Part shown: positions 16,325-22,877 of the stretch, piece by piece
Layout: each line of letters opens with the position of its first letter
How positions within the stretch are numbered: the stretch's first letter is position 1
Source: Mycolicibacterium sp. TUM20985
GTDB lineage: Bacteria; Actinomycetota; Actinomycetes; Mycobacteriales; Mycobacteriaceae
Reading direction: 5' to 3'
Assembly (NCBI RefSeq): GCF_030295745.1
Contig: NZ_AP027291.1
Location: 5,208,001-5,272,000 of the forward strand
DNA length: 64,000 nt
The notes under the pieces: generated by a model
The model's database searches: none
Told to the model about the DNA's origin: nothing
Seen by the model: only the letters and a program-made list of their open reading frames with translations
Translations under genes and position numbers: made by a program

Positions 16325-16359
16325 ACGACAAGCGAGAAGCGGAGCGGGATCGCGCATGA
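16321..16359 (+). CDS. Mini-ORF 3 of the mrpE-mrpF repeat (MNDKREAERDRA)
   Basis: The last relay unit. It differs from the others by one residue (Lys to Glu at position 8, from the one base change in repeat copy four). Its stop overlaps the mrpF ATG at 16356, so the chain leads straight into mrpF. Confidence 0.35.
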   Translation: MNDKREAERDRA

Positions 16360-16685
16360 ACACCGTCTGGATCGTTGCGGCGGTAATGCTGACCGCCGCC
16401 GCGAGCATCACCGTGTTTCGGATGCTGGCGGGCCCCGGGACTCTGGACCGGCTGGTCGCGCTCGACACCTTCGTTGCGGTGATGATGTGCGCCATCGGCA
16501 CGTGGGCCGCGTTCAGCCTGGACACGACGGTGACCTACAGCCTTACGGCGCTTGCCCTGATCAGCTTCGTCGGCTCGGTCAGCGTCGCGCGCTTCCGCGT
16601 CCGCGACGACGACCGCAGCCGGGTGCGCGATGACGACGGCTTCCGGGTGCGGGACACCGATCAGGCCGACGGGGGATCGCGATGA
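16356..16685 (+). CDS. mrpF: Mrp antiporter subunit F
   Basis: This 109-residue protein has three membrane helices and the MrpF-typical FRMLAGPGTLDRLVALDTFVAVMM near residues 21-44. The final 30 residues are an extra charged tail made of three imperfect 8-residue repeats (RFRVRDDD, RSRVRDDD, GFRVRDTD), encoded by 24-bp imperfect DNA repeats at about 16591-16665. This tail is not part of the usual MrpF core. The ATG overlaps the stop of the third upstream mini-ORF, and the gene's own stop overlaps mrpG by ATGA. Confidence 0.92.
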   Translation: MNTVWIVAAVMLTAAASITVFRMLAGPGTLDRLVALDTFVAVMMCAIGTWAAFSLDTTVTYSLTALALISFVGSVSVARFRVRDDDRSRVRDDDGFRVRDTDQADGGSR

Positions 16686-17032
16686 CCGCGGGCGGCGTCC
16701 TCGACGTCCTGGCCGCGGTCCTGGTGTTGGCCGGTTCGGCGCTGGCGTTGACGGCCGCCCTCGGCGTGTTGCGGTTCCCGGACAGCCTGTCGCGCATGCA
16801 CGCCGCCTCCAAGCCACAGGTGCTCGGGCTGCTGCTGGTGCTCGCGGGTGCGGCGATCCGCTTGCGCGGACATCCGGACGTCGGAATGTTGATCCTGGCC
16901 GGGCTCTTCGCCGTCATCACGGCACCGGTGGTGGCCAACCGGGTGGGCCAGCTCGCCTACCGCGAACGCAGTTTCCGCGAAGACCTTCTGATCAACGACG
17001 AGATGCCAGACCAGAGCGACGACCGGGAGTAA
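16682..17032 (+). CDS. mrpG: Mrp antiporter subunit G
   Basis: This 116-residue last subunit of the operon has three predicted helices. The MrpG signature LGVLRFPDSLSRMHAASKPQVLGLLLVL lies near residues 28-55, and ITAPVVANRVGQLAYR near 79-94. The C-terminus is acidic (NDEMPDQSDDRE). It converges with the Lon-like gene, leaving only 7 bases between the two stop codons, so there is no room for a separate terminator; opposing transcripts may overlap. Confidence 0.92.
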   Translation: MTAGGVLDVLAAVLVLAGSALALTAALGVLRFPDSLSRMHAASKPQVLGLLLVLAGAAIRLRGHPDVGMLILAGLFAVITAPVVANRVGQLAYRERSFREDLLINDEMPDQSDDRE

Positions 17033-17039
17033 GCGGCCG

Positions 17040-17687
17040 CTAGTCCGCGGGACCTTCGTCGGTGAGCTGGAATTCGACCATCGCGGCTACGGTCTCCACG
17101 GCGTCGCGCAGTACGTCGAGCCGCTTGGCCGCCGACGGCGCCTCGAGCACCGAGTATCGGTCGGCCTGCCCCATGGGCACCCGGGACGCCAACGCGTACA
17201 ACCGCTTTCCCGCGTCGTCACCGGGCTCCGGCTCCCCGAGCAGTTCCTGCCGGGGCGGCAACATCGCCTCTCGGGCCGACGCGATGCGTTCGAACAGCTC
17301 CATCAGCCGGTCCTCGACGACCCCGATGTCGTCACCGGTCACGTTCGGCCCCGGCTCGTCCGGCCACGGTTCTACCTCCGCCTGAGGGTAAGGATCGTCG
17401 TCGAGCCACGACGTCACCCGAATGCGCTCCCGCATCTCGCAGTCGAGCACGAAACGGCCCTCACCTAGATCCTGGAAGTCGACGATGTGCGCCATCGAGC
17501 CCACATCACATCGCACGTCGTCACCTCCGACCTCGCGGCCGGCGGCGATCAGTACGACGCCGAACTCCCTTGCGTCGTCCAGGCATTGGCGTACCAACGC
17601 GGAGTAACGCGGCTCGAAGATGCGCAGCGGAAGGTCCTCGCCGGGCAGCCGCACGGACTCCAGCGGGAACATCGGCCTGATGGTCAT
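17040..17687 (-). CDS. Lon N-terminal (LAN) domain protein (Rv0434-like)
   Basis: This 215-residue protein consists only of the substrate-recognition domain of Lon proteases. It starts MFPLESVRLPGEDLPLRIFEPRY (residues 5-27), has VGSMAHIVDFQDLGEGRF near residue 62, and ends in the helical part. It has no ATPase or protease domain. Homologues (Rv0434, YcaL-type LON-domain proteins) are conserved in mycobacteria, with no proven function. The gene starts 2 bases after the stop of the upstream ligase gene and is probably last in the sodC-ligase-LON transcription unit. Confidence 0.87.
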   Translation of the reverse strand: MTIRPMFPLESVRLPGEDLPLRIFEPRYSALVRQCLDDAREFGVVLIAAGREVGGDDVRCDVGSMAHIVDFQDLGEGRFVLDCEMRERIRVTSWLDDDPYPQAEVEPWPDEPGPNVTGDDIGVVEDRLMELFERIASAREAMLPPRQELLGEPEPGDDAGKRLYALASRVPMGQADRYSVLEAPSAAKRLDVLRDAVETVAAMVEFQLTDEGPAD

Positions 17688-17689
17688 GG

Positions 17690-18841
17690 CTAGAGCACCA
17701 GCTCGGCGATCAACATGTCGACGACGGCCCGCAGATCCCCGTCGGTGGCCTCGGCGACGCGGCGCTGACGCTGATACGACGCACCGACGCGGTAGATCTC
17801 CGACACCTGCGAGAGCTCATCGGCACAGCCCAACGACTTCGCGACGGGTTCCAGTCGGTTCAGCAGATCGTCGAGGTCCTCGGTGACGAGCCGTTCGTTG
17901 CTGTCCTCGTCGAGGATGATCACCGCGTCCAGGCCGTAGCGCGCGGCGCGCCACTTGTTCTCCTGCACGTGCCACGGCGGCATCGTCGGCAGGTGTTCAC
18001 CCGCGTCGAGGCGACGGTCCAGATCGACGATGAGGCAGTGCGTCAGGGCCACCAGGGCGCCGAGTTCGGCGATGTTGGAGATACCGTCCAAGATGCGCAC
18101 CTCGATGGTCCCGAGATGCGGCGAAGGCCTTATATCCCAACGGATCTCGTTCATGTGATCGATGATCCCGGTCTTCTTCTGATCGTGCACGAACTGCTCG
18201 AACTGCGACCACTCCTGGAAGTGGAAGGGCAGACCTGCCGTCGGCAGCTGCTGGAACATCATCGCGCGGTTGCTGGCGTACCCGGTGTCGCCGCCGTCCC
18301 AGTAGGGCGACGACGCCGACAGTGCCAACAGGTGTGGGTAGTGGTTGAGCAGCGAGGTGATGATCGGCATGACCTTGTGCGCCGAGGACACCCCGACGTG
18401 CACGTGCACACCCCAGATCAGCATCTGCCTGCCCCACCACTGGGTGCGCTTGATCAACTCGGCGTAGCGCGGCGCGTCGGTCAACTGCTCGGCCGACCAC
18501 TTGGCGAACGGGTGGGTGCCCGCACAGAACAATTCCATTCCGCGGTCGCGCACGATCTTGCGCGCCGGCGCCAGGGTCGACCGCAGGTCGTCCATCGCCT
18601 CGCTCGCGTTGTCGCAGATGCCCGTCACGATCTCGACGGTGTTGCGCAGCAATTCCTTGTGCACGTGCGGACTCTCGCCGATCTCGGCGATCACCGCGGC
18701 GGCCTCGTTGCTCAGCTCCCGGGTCTCGGTGTCGACGAGGGCGAACTCCCACTCGACGCCGATCGTCGGGCGCACCGATCCGGCGAAGTCGATCCGCTGT
18801 GGCCGGGACCCGACCGTCGCCTCACTCGGGAGAGATGACAC
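17690..18841 (-). CDS. YbdK-family carboxylate-amine ligase (glutamate--cysteine ligase type 2)
   Basis: This 383-residue protein belongs to the ATP-dependent YbdK/GCS2 family. IGVEWEFALVD (about residues 27-37) is the metal/ATP-binding start of the domain. It continues with GVHVHVGV (about 144-151) and ASSPYWDGGDTGYASNRAMMF (about 175-195). YbdK proteins show weak glutamate-cysteine ligase activity in vitro. Mycobacteria make mycothiol instead of glutathione, so the true substrate is unclear. The GTG start lies 20 bases inside the 3' end of sodC, so the genes overlap and are likely co-transcribed (Rv0432-Rv0433 order). Confidence 0.88.
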   Translation of the reverse strand: MSSLPSEATVGSRPQRIDFAGSVRPTIGVEWEFALVDTETRELSNEAAAVIAEIGESPHVHKELLRNTVEIVTGICDNASEAMDDLRSTLAPARKIVRDRGMELFCAGTHPFAKWSAEQLTDAPRYAELIKRTQWWGRQMLIWGVHVHVGVSSAHKVMPIITSLLNHYPHLLALSASSPYWDGGDTGYASNRAMMFQQLPTAGLPFHFQEWSQFEQFVHDQKKTGIIDHMNEIRWDIRPSPHLGTIEVRILDGISNIAELGALVALTHCLIVDLDRRLDAGEHLPTMPPWHVQENKWRAARYGLDAVIILDEDSNERLVTEDLDDLLNRLEPVAKSLGCADELSQVSEIYRVGASYQRQRRVAEATDGDLRAVVDMLIAELVL

Positions 18842-19526
18842 CGCACGCCACCCGCTTACCGGCGTCGCCGGTGGCCATCGTCATCTCGTCGGGACCTGGC
18901 GTGCCGTTGACCTGCTGGTAGCGCTCCGGCGGGATGTTGGTGAAGTTGTCGGCCTTCTCGTGGATGATGATGGCCGTCTTGGTGCCCGCCTCCAGATCCG
19001 CAGCGGTGAAGGCGTCGGTGGTGGTCACCACCTCCGCCGAGCCATCGCTGCGCACCTGCAACGACGCCAGGTCGCCACTGGCCGGGTGTCCGGTCTTGCC
19101 GCCGGCCTGGAAGTGCCCGCCCGCGGAGTTGAAGTCCCCGGGGGCACCACCGGTCGGGGCAACGGAGCTGGGCTCGCACTTGCCCACCGAGTGGATGTGC
19201 ATCCCGTGGAAGCCCGGCGTCAGCTGTCCGGCCGCAGTGGTCTTGACGGTGACGGTGGCGAAGTTGCCCGAGAACACGATCTCGGCGGTCGCCACCGACG
19301 TGCCGTCGGCGGTCTGCAGGTCTGCGACCAGCGTCTCACCGGTCGCGGCGGCGGGTTCGGCGGCCTCGCCCTCCTGTCCGGCGGCGGACGGCGCCGGCGA
19401 GCCGGTCCACACCGGAGGGGTGGTGCCGGGTTGCGTGGCGACCGGCTCATTCGGGGAACAGGCGGCCGCGATCGGGATGATGAGTGCCGCAGCGGCGAGG
19501 AGGCGAATCGGGGCAGAGATCGGCAT
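18822..19526 (-). CDS. sodC: Cu,Zn-type superoxide dismutase lipoprotein
   Basis: This 234-residue secreted lipoprotein removes superoxide outside the cytoplasmic membrane. The signal peptide ends in a lipobox with Cys23 (IAAAC), followed by a Pro/Ala/Glu-rich linker. The SOD domain has the copper-ligand region GMHIHSVGKC, then GGHFQAGGKTGHPASGDLASL, and the copper-ligand IIIHEKADNF. The usual zinc-site histidine region is altered just as in M. tuberculosis SodC, which is known to work without zinc. The ATG is preceded by TAGGCT seven bases upstream, overlapping the upstream gene's TAG stop, so sodC may also have its own leaderless transcript. Confidence 0.94.
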   Translation of the reverse strand: MPISAPIRLLAAAALIIPIAAACSPNEPVATQPGTTPPVWTGSPAPSAAGQEGEAAEPAAATGETLVADLQTADGTSVATAEIVFSGNFATVTVKTTAAGQLTPGFHGMHIHSVGKCEPSSVAPTGGAPGDFNSAGGHFQAGGKTGHPASGDLASLQVRSDGSAEVVTTTDAFTAADLEAGTKTAIIIHEKADNFTNIPPERYQQVNGTPGPDEMTMATGDAGKRVACGVISPE

Positions 19527-19533
19527 GTCGGAG

Positions 19534-19539
19534 AGCCTA
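19534..19539 (-). promoter_or_regulatory. Candidate leaderless -10 box of sodC
   Basis: TAGGCT is followed by 7 bases and the sodC ATG. Its first three bases are the TAG stop of the upstream LytR_C gene. Confidence 0.45.
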
Positions 19540-20004
19540 ACCGGTGACCGCCACGATGACGCCGGGCGGCTGCTCGGCGACTGCGGGAGTCCTGGGTTCC
19601 ACGGGCGCTTGCAGGAGCGCGCCGATCTCGTCGGCCGCCTCCCGCTCGCCCGGTGCCTCGCCGAAGTAGACGGTGGTCGCAGTGACGCCCTCGAGGGTGA
19701 GGTTCCCGGTCTCGGTGACGTTCCACTCCGCATCCCGCAGCTGGGTGGCGGTCTGATCGGCGAGGCCAGCGACTTCGGACACGTTGAACACCCGCACGTC
19801 CGGCCTAGCCGCCGCCGGTTCGGAGGTGACCGGCGCCGACGTTGCGGCCGTCGTGCTGGCGGTGGTGCTGGCCGATGCGCCGGCGTCGTCGTCGTCACCG
19901 GAGCCGATTGCCTGGAAGCCGACCAACAGAAAGACCACGCCCAGGAACAACAGCACCATGACCATGGCCCGCAGCGGCAACCCGGAGGAGTCTCGTTGAT
20001 TCAT
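19537..20004 (-). CDS. LytR_C-domain membrane protein (Rv0431/VirR-like)
   Basis: This 155-residue protein has a short cytoplasmic N-terminus, one membrane helix (AMVMVLLFLGVVFLLVGFQAIG, about residues 13-34), and an acidic then Ala/Ser/Thr-rich linker. An extracytoplasmic LytR_C domain follows (PDVRVFNVSEVAGLADQTA near residue 70, VYFGEAPGEREAADEIG near 117). The M. tuberculosis homologue Rv0431 (VirR) influences cell-wall architecture and vesicle release. The ATG at 20004 is chosen over a GTG at 20013 because TACAGT lies exactly 7 bases upstream of the ATG. Confidence 0.85.
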   Translation of the reverse strand: MNQRDSSGLPLRAMVMVLLFLGVVFLLVGFQAIGSGDDDDAGASASTTASTTAATSAPVTSEPAAARPDVRVFNVSEVAGLADQTATQLRDAEWNVTETGNLTLEGVTATTVYFGEAPGEREAADEIGALLQAPVEPRTPAVAEQPPGVIVAVTG

Positions 20005-20011
20005 CGCACTC

Positions 20012-20017
20012 ACTGTA
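20012..20017 (-). promoter_or_regulatory. Candidate leaderless -10 box of the LytR_C gene
   Basis: TACAGT on the minus strand is followed by 7 bases and the ATG at 20004. This supports both a leaderless transcript and the choice of the ATG start. Confidence 0.5.
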
Positions 20018-20056
20018 TCGAGCCGCGGTCCGTCGGCGAAAAGGCTCAGGTACCGA

Positions 20057-20365
20057 TCACGTCACGTCGAAGCCGAAGCGGCGGGCCGCCCGCGCCTTCT
20101 GCCTGCTGGCCCGCAGCCTTCGCAGACGCTTGACCAGCATGGGATCGGCTGCGAGCGCTTCCGGGCGGTCGACCAAGGCGTTGAGCACCTGGTAATACCG
20201 CGTCGCGGACATCGAGAACAGTTCCTTGATCGCATCTTCCTTGGAACCCGCGTACTTCCACCACTGCCGCTCGAAGGCCAGGATGTCGTGTTCGCGGCGG
20301 GTGAGACCGTCCGCGAGAGCCGCGTCGTCCCCGGACTTTTCGGTCCGCGCAATGGCGCCGTCCAT
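20057..20365 (-). CDS. DUF3263 protein (Rv0430-like)
   Basis: This 102-residue, highly charged cytoplasmic protein has a single DUF3263 domain: LTRREHDILAFERQWWKYAG (about residues 20-39), then AIKELFSMSATRYYQVLNALVDRPEAL (about 44-70), ending in a basic region rich in Arg and Lys. The helix pattern resembles a DNA-binding helix-turn-helix, and the family is actinobacterial with no assigned function. The ATG at 20365 follows an AG-rich stretch. A longer frame reaching 20428 lacks a good start signal. Confidence 0.78.
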   Translation of the reverse strand: MDGAIARTEKSGDDAALADGLTRREHDILAFERQWWKYAGSKEDAIKELFSMSATRYYQVLNALVDRPEALAADPMLVKRLRRLRASRQKARAARRFGFDVT

Positions 20366-20474
20366 TTGCTCTCTGGACCCTTCCCCGCACTCGTGACATT
20401 CCGGTGGTGTCGGGCAACATTGAACCACGGCGGACGGAGTTGAGCCGTGAGCCTTGCCCGCGAGTCGGCTGACT

Positions 20475-20480
20475 TAAGCT
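20475..20480 (+). promoter_or_regulatory. Candidate leaderless -10 box of def
   Basis: TAAGCT is followed by 8 bases and the def ATG at 20489, in the divergent gap with the DUF3263 gene. Confidence 0.4.
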
Positions 20481-20488
20481 TGCCGATC

Positions 20489-21082
20489 ATGGCCGTCGTA
20501 CCCATCCGCATCGTGGGAGATCCCGTCCTGCACACCGCGACCAGTCCGATCCCCGTCGGCGACGACGGTTCCCTGCCCGAGGACCTCGCCGATCTCATCG
20601 CGGATCTGTTCGAGACGATGGACGTCGCGAACGGTGTCGGGTTGGCCGCCAACCAGATCGGGATATCCAAGCGCGTGTTCGTCTACGACTGCGCCGACGA
20701 GCGCGGCCGCGCCACCCGCAGGCGCGGAGTCATCGTCAACCCGGTGCTGGAGACCTCCGAGGTGCCCGAGACGATGCCCGACCCCGACAACGACGACGAG
20801 GGCTGCCTGTCGGTTCCCGGGGAGTCGTTCCCGACCGGGCGTGCGAGCTGGGCGCGCGTCACGGGGCTCGACGCCGACGGCACGCCCATCACGTTGGAGG
20901 GCTCGGGGCTGTTTGCTCGCATGCTGCAGCACGAGACGGGCCACCTCGACGGTTTCCTATACGTCGACAAGTTGATTGGCAGGCACGCCCGCGCGGCCAA
21001 GCGGACCGTCAAGGCCAACGGATGGGGTGTGCCGGGGCTCAGCTGGACTCCCGGTGAGGACCCCGACCCGTTCGGGCACTGA
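20489..21082 (+). CDS. def: Peptide deformylase
   Basis: This 197-residue enzyme removes the formyl group from the initiator methionine of new proteins. All three signature motifs are intact: GVGLAANQ (residues 49-56), EGCLS with metal ligand Cys106, and HETGH with ligands His148 and His152 and catalytic Glu149. Length and motif positions match M. tuberculosis Def. The ATG at 20489 is chosen over 20447 because it gives the conserved start MAVVPIRIVGDP. It has a TAAGCT box 8 bases upstream. It overlaps the GNAT gene by one base (TGATG). Confidence 0.97.
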   Translation: MAVVPIRIVGDPVLHTATSPIPVGDDGSLPEDLADLIADLFETMDVANGVGLAANQIGISKRVFVYDCADERGRATRRRGVIVNPVLETSEVPETMPDPDNDDEGCLSVPGESFPTGRASWARVTGLDADGTPITLEGSGLFARMLQHETGHLDGFLYVDKLIGRHARAAKRTVKANGWGVPGLSWTPGEDPDPFGH

Positions 21083-21969
21083 TGCCCGCGCTGCCGCCGG
21101 TCGGTACCAGGGTCAGCCTGCGGTATCGGCTGCCCGTGGGTTCGGTGCCCCCGCTGACCGACGTGGTGGGGCACCTCGTCGAGGACGGCGCCACCCTGCG
21201 GGTGCGGGACAAGGCCGGTGACGTCGTCACCATCTCCGCGGCCGACGTCATCTCGGTCCGGCCACTGTCTGCCGCGCCCGTCCGCAACCGTGACATCCGC
21301 AACCTCGAGCACGCCGCGGCACTGGGCTGGCCGGGGGTCGAGCGCGAGTGGATCGGCGGCTGGCTGCTGCGCTTCGGCCACGGCAGCACGCGACGGGCGA
21401 ACTCCGCAGTGCCGCTGCTACCCACGCCCGGTGAACACGCCGGGGACATCGCCGACTGGTACGCCGCCCGAGGCGCGACGCCGTTGCTCGCCGTGCCCGA
21501 CCGGCTCTACCGCCTGCCTCCCGACCAGCCAACCGACGGCGAAAACGTGGTAATGGCAACACGACTCACGGCCGGCGTCGTGCCATCGGAGGTGACGTTC
21601 GCCCCGCAGCCGGACGACGAGTGGCTGGACGTGCATCCACGTCGAGTGCCCGTCGACGTGCTGACCGCGGTCGTCGACGGCGAGGTGGTCTTCGCGCGGG
21701 TCGCCGGCACCGCGGTCGGCCGGGCCGCGGTCACGGTGGCTCCTGACGGGACGCGCTGGGCGGGGCTGTCGGCCGTGCACGTCGCGGAGGAGGCCCGCCG
21801 CCGCGGTCTGGCGCGCCTGGTGTGCGAGGCGCTGCTGGCGTGGGGGATCGATCGCGGCGCGACCCGGGCCTACGTGCAGGTGTTGGCCGACAACACGGCC
21901 GCCATCCGGCTGTACGAGTCGATGGGCTTCACCGAGCACCACCGCTCGCGCTACGTGTCGCTAGGGTAG
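21082..21969 (+). CDS. GNAT-family N-acetyltransferase (Rv0428c-like)
   Basis: This 295-residue protein has two parts. The N-terminal 70 residues form a small beta domain (TRVSLRYRLP, DVVGHLVEDG, VVTISAADVISVR) of the kind found in Rv0428c homologues. The C-terminal half is a GNAT acetyl-CoA-binding fold, with the pyrophosphate-binding region VAEEARRRGLARLVCEALLAW near residues 235-255 and NTAAIRLYESMGF near 273-285. The acceptor is unknown. The one-base stop/start overlap with def suggests coupling, and the genomic link with deformylase is conserved in mycobacteria. Confidence 0.88.
   Translation: MPALPPVGTRVSLRYRLPVGSVPPLTDVVGHLVEDGATLRVRDKAGDVVTISAADVISVRPLSAAPVRNRDIRNLEHAAALGWPGVEREWIGGWLLRFGHGSTRRANSAVPLLPTPGEHAGDIADWYAARGATPLLAVPDRLYRLPPDQPTDGENVVMATRLTAGVVPSEVTFAPQPDDEWLDVHPRRVPVDVLTAVVDGEVVFARVAGTAVGRAAVTVAPDGTRWAGLSAVHVAEEARRRGLARLVCEALLAWGIDRGATRAYVQVLADNTAAIRLYESMGFTEHHRSRYVSLG
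21962..21967 (+). promoter_or_regulatory. Candidate leaderless -10 box of xthA
   Basis: TAGGGT is followed by 6 bases and the xthA GTG at 21974. Its final T is the first base of the GNAT gene's TAG stop codon. Confidence 0.4.
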
Positions 21970-21973
21970 CCGC

Positions 21974-22771
21974 GTGCGACTGGCCACCTGGAACGTCAAC
22001 TCGATCCGCTCCCGCATCGATCGCGTGACCAGCTGGCTGGAACGCGGGGACGTCGACGTGCTGGCGATGCAGGAGACCAAGTGCACCGACGCGCAGTTCC
22101 CGACCATGCCGTTCGCGGCGCTCGGCTACGAGGTCGCGCACGTCGGGCACAACCAGTGGAACGGCGTGGCGATCGCGTCCCGCGTCGGCCTCGACGACGT
22201 CCAGCTGGGCTTCGAGGGTCAGCCCGTGTGGAACGAGGCGGATGAGGCCAGGGCGATCGGCGCGACCTGCGGCGGGGTGCGGGTGTGGAGCCTGTACGTC
22301 CCCAACGGTCGCACGGTCGAGGATCCGCACTACGCGTACAAGCTGGAATGGCTTGCCGCCCTTCGCAACACCGCGGCCGCATGGCTGACCGGGGAACCCG
22401 AATCGCCGATCGCACTCGTCGGGGACTGGAACATCGCCCCCACCGACGACGACGTCTGGGACGTCGAGGCCTTCAAGGGCAGCACCCACGTCACCGAACC
22501 CGAGCGGGCGGCGTTCCACGCGATGGTCGACGCGGGATTCGCCGACGTGGTGCGGCCGTTCACCCCCGGGCCGGGCGTCTTCACGTACTGGGACTACACC
22601 CAGCTCAGATTCCCCAAGCGCCAGGGCATGCGCATCGACTTCATCCTCGGCTCACCCGCCCTGGCGTCCCGTGTCGCGCACGCCGAGATCGTGCGCGAGG
22701 AACGCAAGCCCGGCAAGAAGGGCACCCCGGCGCCGAGCGATCACGCGCCGGTGATGATCGACCTCGTCTGA
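21974..22771 (+). CDS. xthA: Exodeoxyribonuclease III
   Basis: This 265-residue DNA-repair enzyme (AP endonuclease and 3'-5' exonuclease) is of the ExoIII/EEP fold. Motifs in order are TWNVNSIRSR (residues 5-14), the metal-binding QETKC near residue 34, the catalytic YVPNG region near 106, GDWNIAPTDDDVWD (about 151-164), FTYWDYTQLRFPKRQGMRIDFIL split near residues 205-227, and SDHAPV near 256. The GTG start is only 4 bases after the GNAT stop, with a TANNNT box overlapping it. It converges with the MFS gene across a long inverted repeat. Confidence 0.95.
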   Translation: MRLATWNVNSIRSRIDRVTSWLERGDVDVLAMQETKCTDAQFPTMPFAALGYEVAHVGHNQWNGVAIASRVGLDDVQLGFEGQPVWNEADEARAIGATCGGVRVWSLYVPNGRTVEDPHYAYKLEWLAALRNTAAAWLTGEPESPIALVGDWNIAPTDDDVWDVEAFKGSTHVTEPERAAFHAMVDAGFADVVRPFTPGPGVFTYWDYTQLRFPKRQGMRIDFILGSPALASRVAHAEIVREERKPGKKGTPAPSDHAPVMIDLV

Positions 22772-22776
22772 CCTAC

Positions 22777-22877
22777 ACCCGACCCGCCCCTCCCCCTCCG
22801 GGCGAGCGTGCGTGAACTCCGATTTCGGATCGGCGTGTCGCCCGCAGACACGCACGGTCGCGGAGGGGGGCGGGTGG
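22777..22877. terminator. Long imperfect inverted repeat between convergent genes
   Basis: The arms are CGTGCGTG (22807-22814) and CACGCACG (22849-22856), a perfect 8-bp core. The inverted repeat continues outward, with gaps, as a C-rich arm (about 22779-22799) against a G-rich arm (about 22862-22877). The loop is about 34 bases. Lying exactly between the stops of xthA and the MFS gene, it may end transcription from both sides, although no U-tract is present. It may alternatively be a dispersed mycobacterial repeat. Confidence 0.5.

Larger units (their letters stand above)
16231..16361 (+). repeat. 35-bp tandem repeat between mrpE and mrpF
   Basis: Units begin at 16231, 16266, 16301 and 16336, each with period 35. 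The first three are identical, and the fourth keeps 26 bases with one change (A to G at its seventh base) before running into mrpF. Each unit ends its first half with GATCGCGCATGAAC, where the ATGA serves as both stop and start. As 35 is not a multiple of 3, a single unit cannot be added inside one frame, and the repeat works only as a stop/start relay. The layout recalls mycobacterial MIRU elements between operon genes, but the unit is shorter. Confidence 0.95.

Noticed and set aside
16231..16361. CRISPR-like array
   Set aside because: The units are directly adjacent with no spacers, and no cas genes are present; this is a simple tandem repeat.
18822..18841. Frameshift between sodC and the YbdK gene
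   Set aside because: Both proteins are complete at their ends; the 20-base overlap is an ordinary operon overlap.
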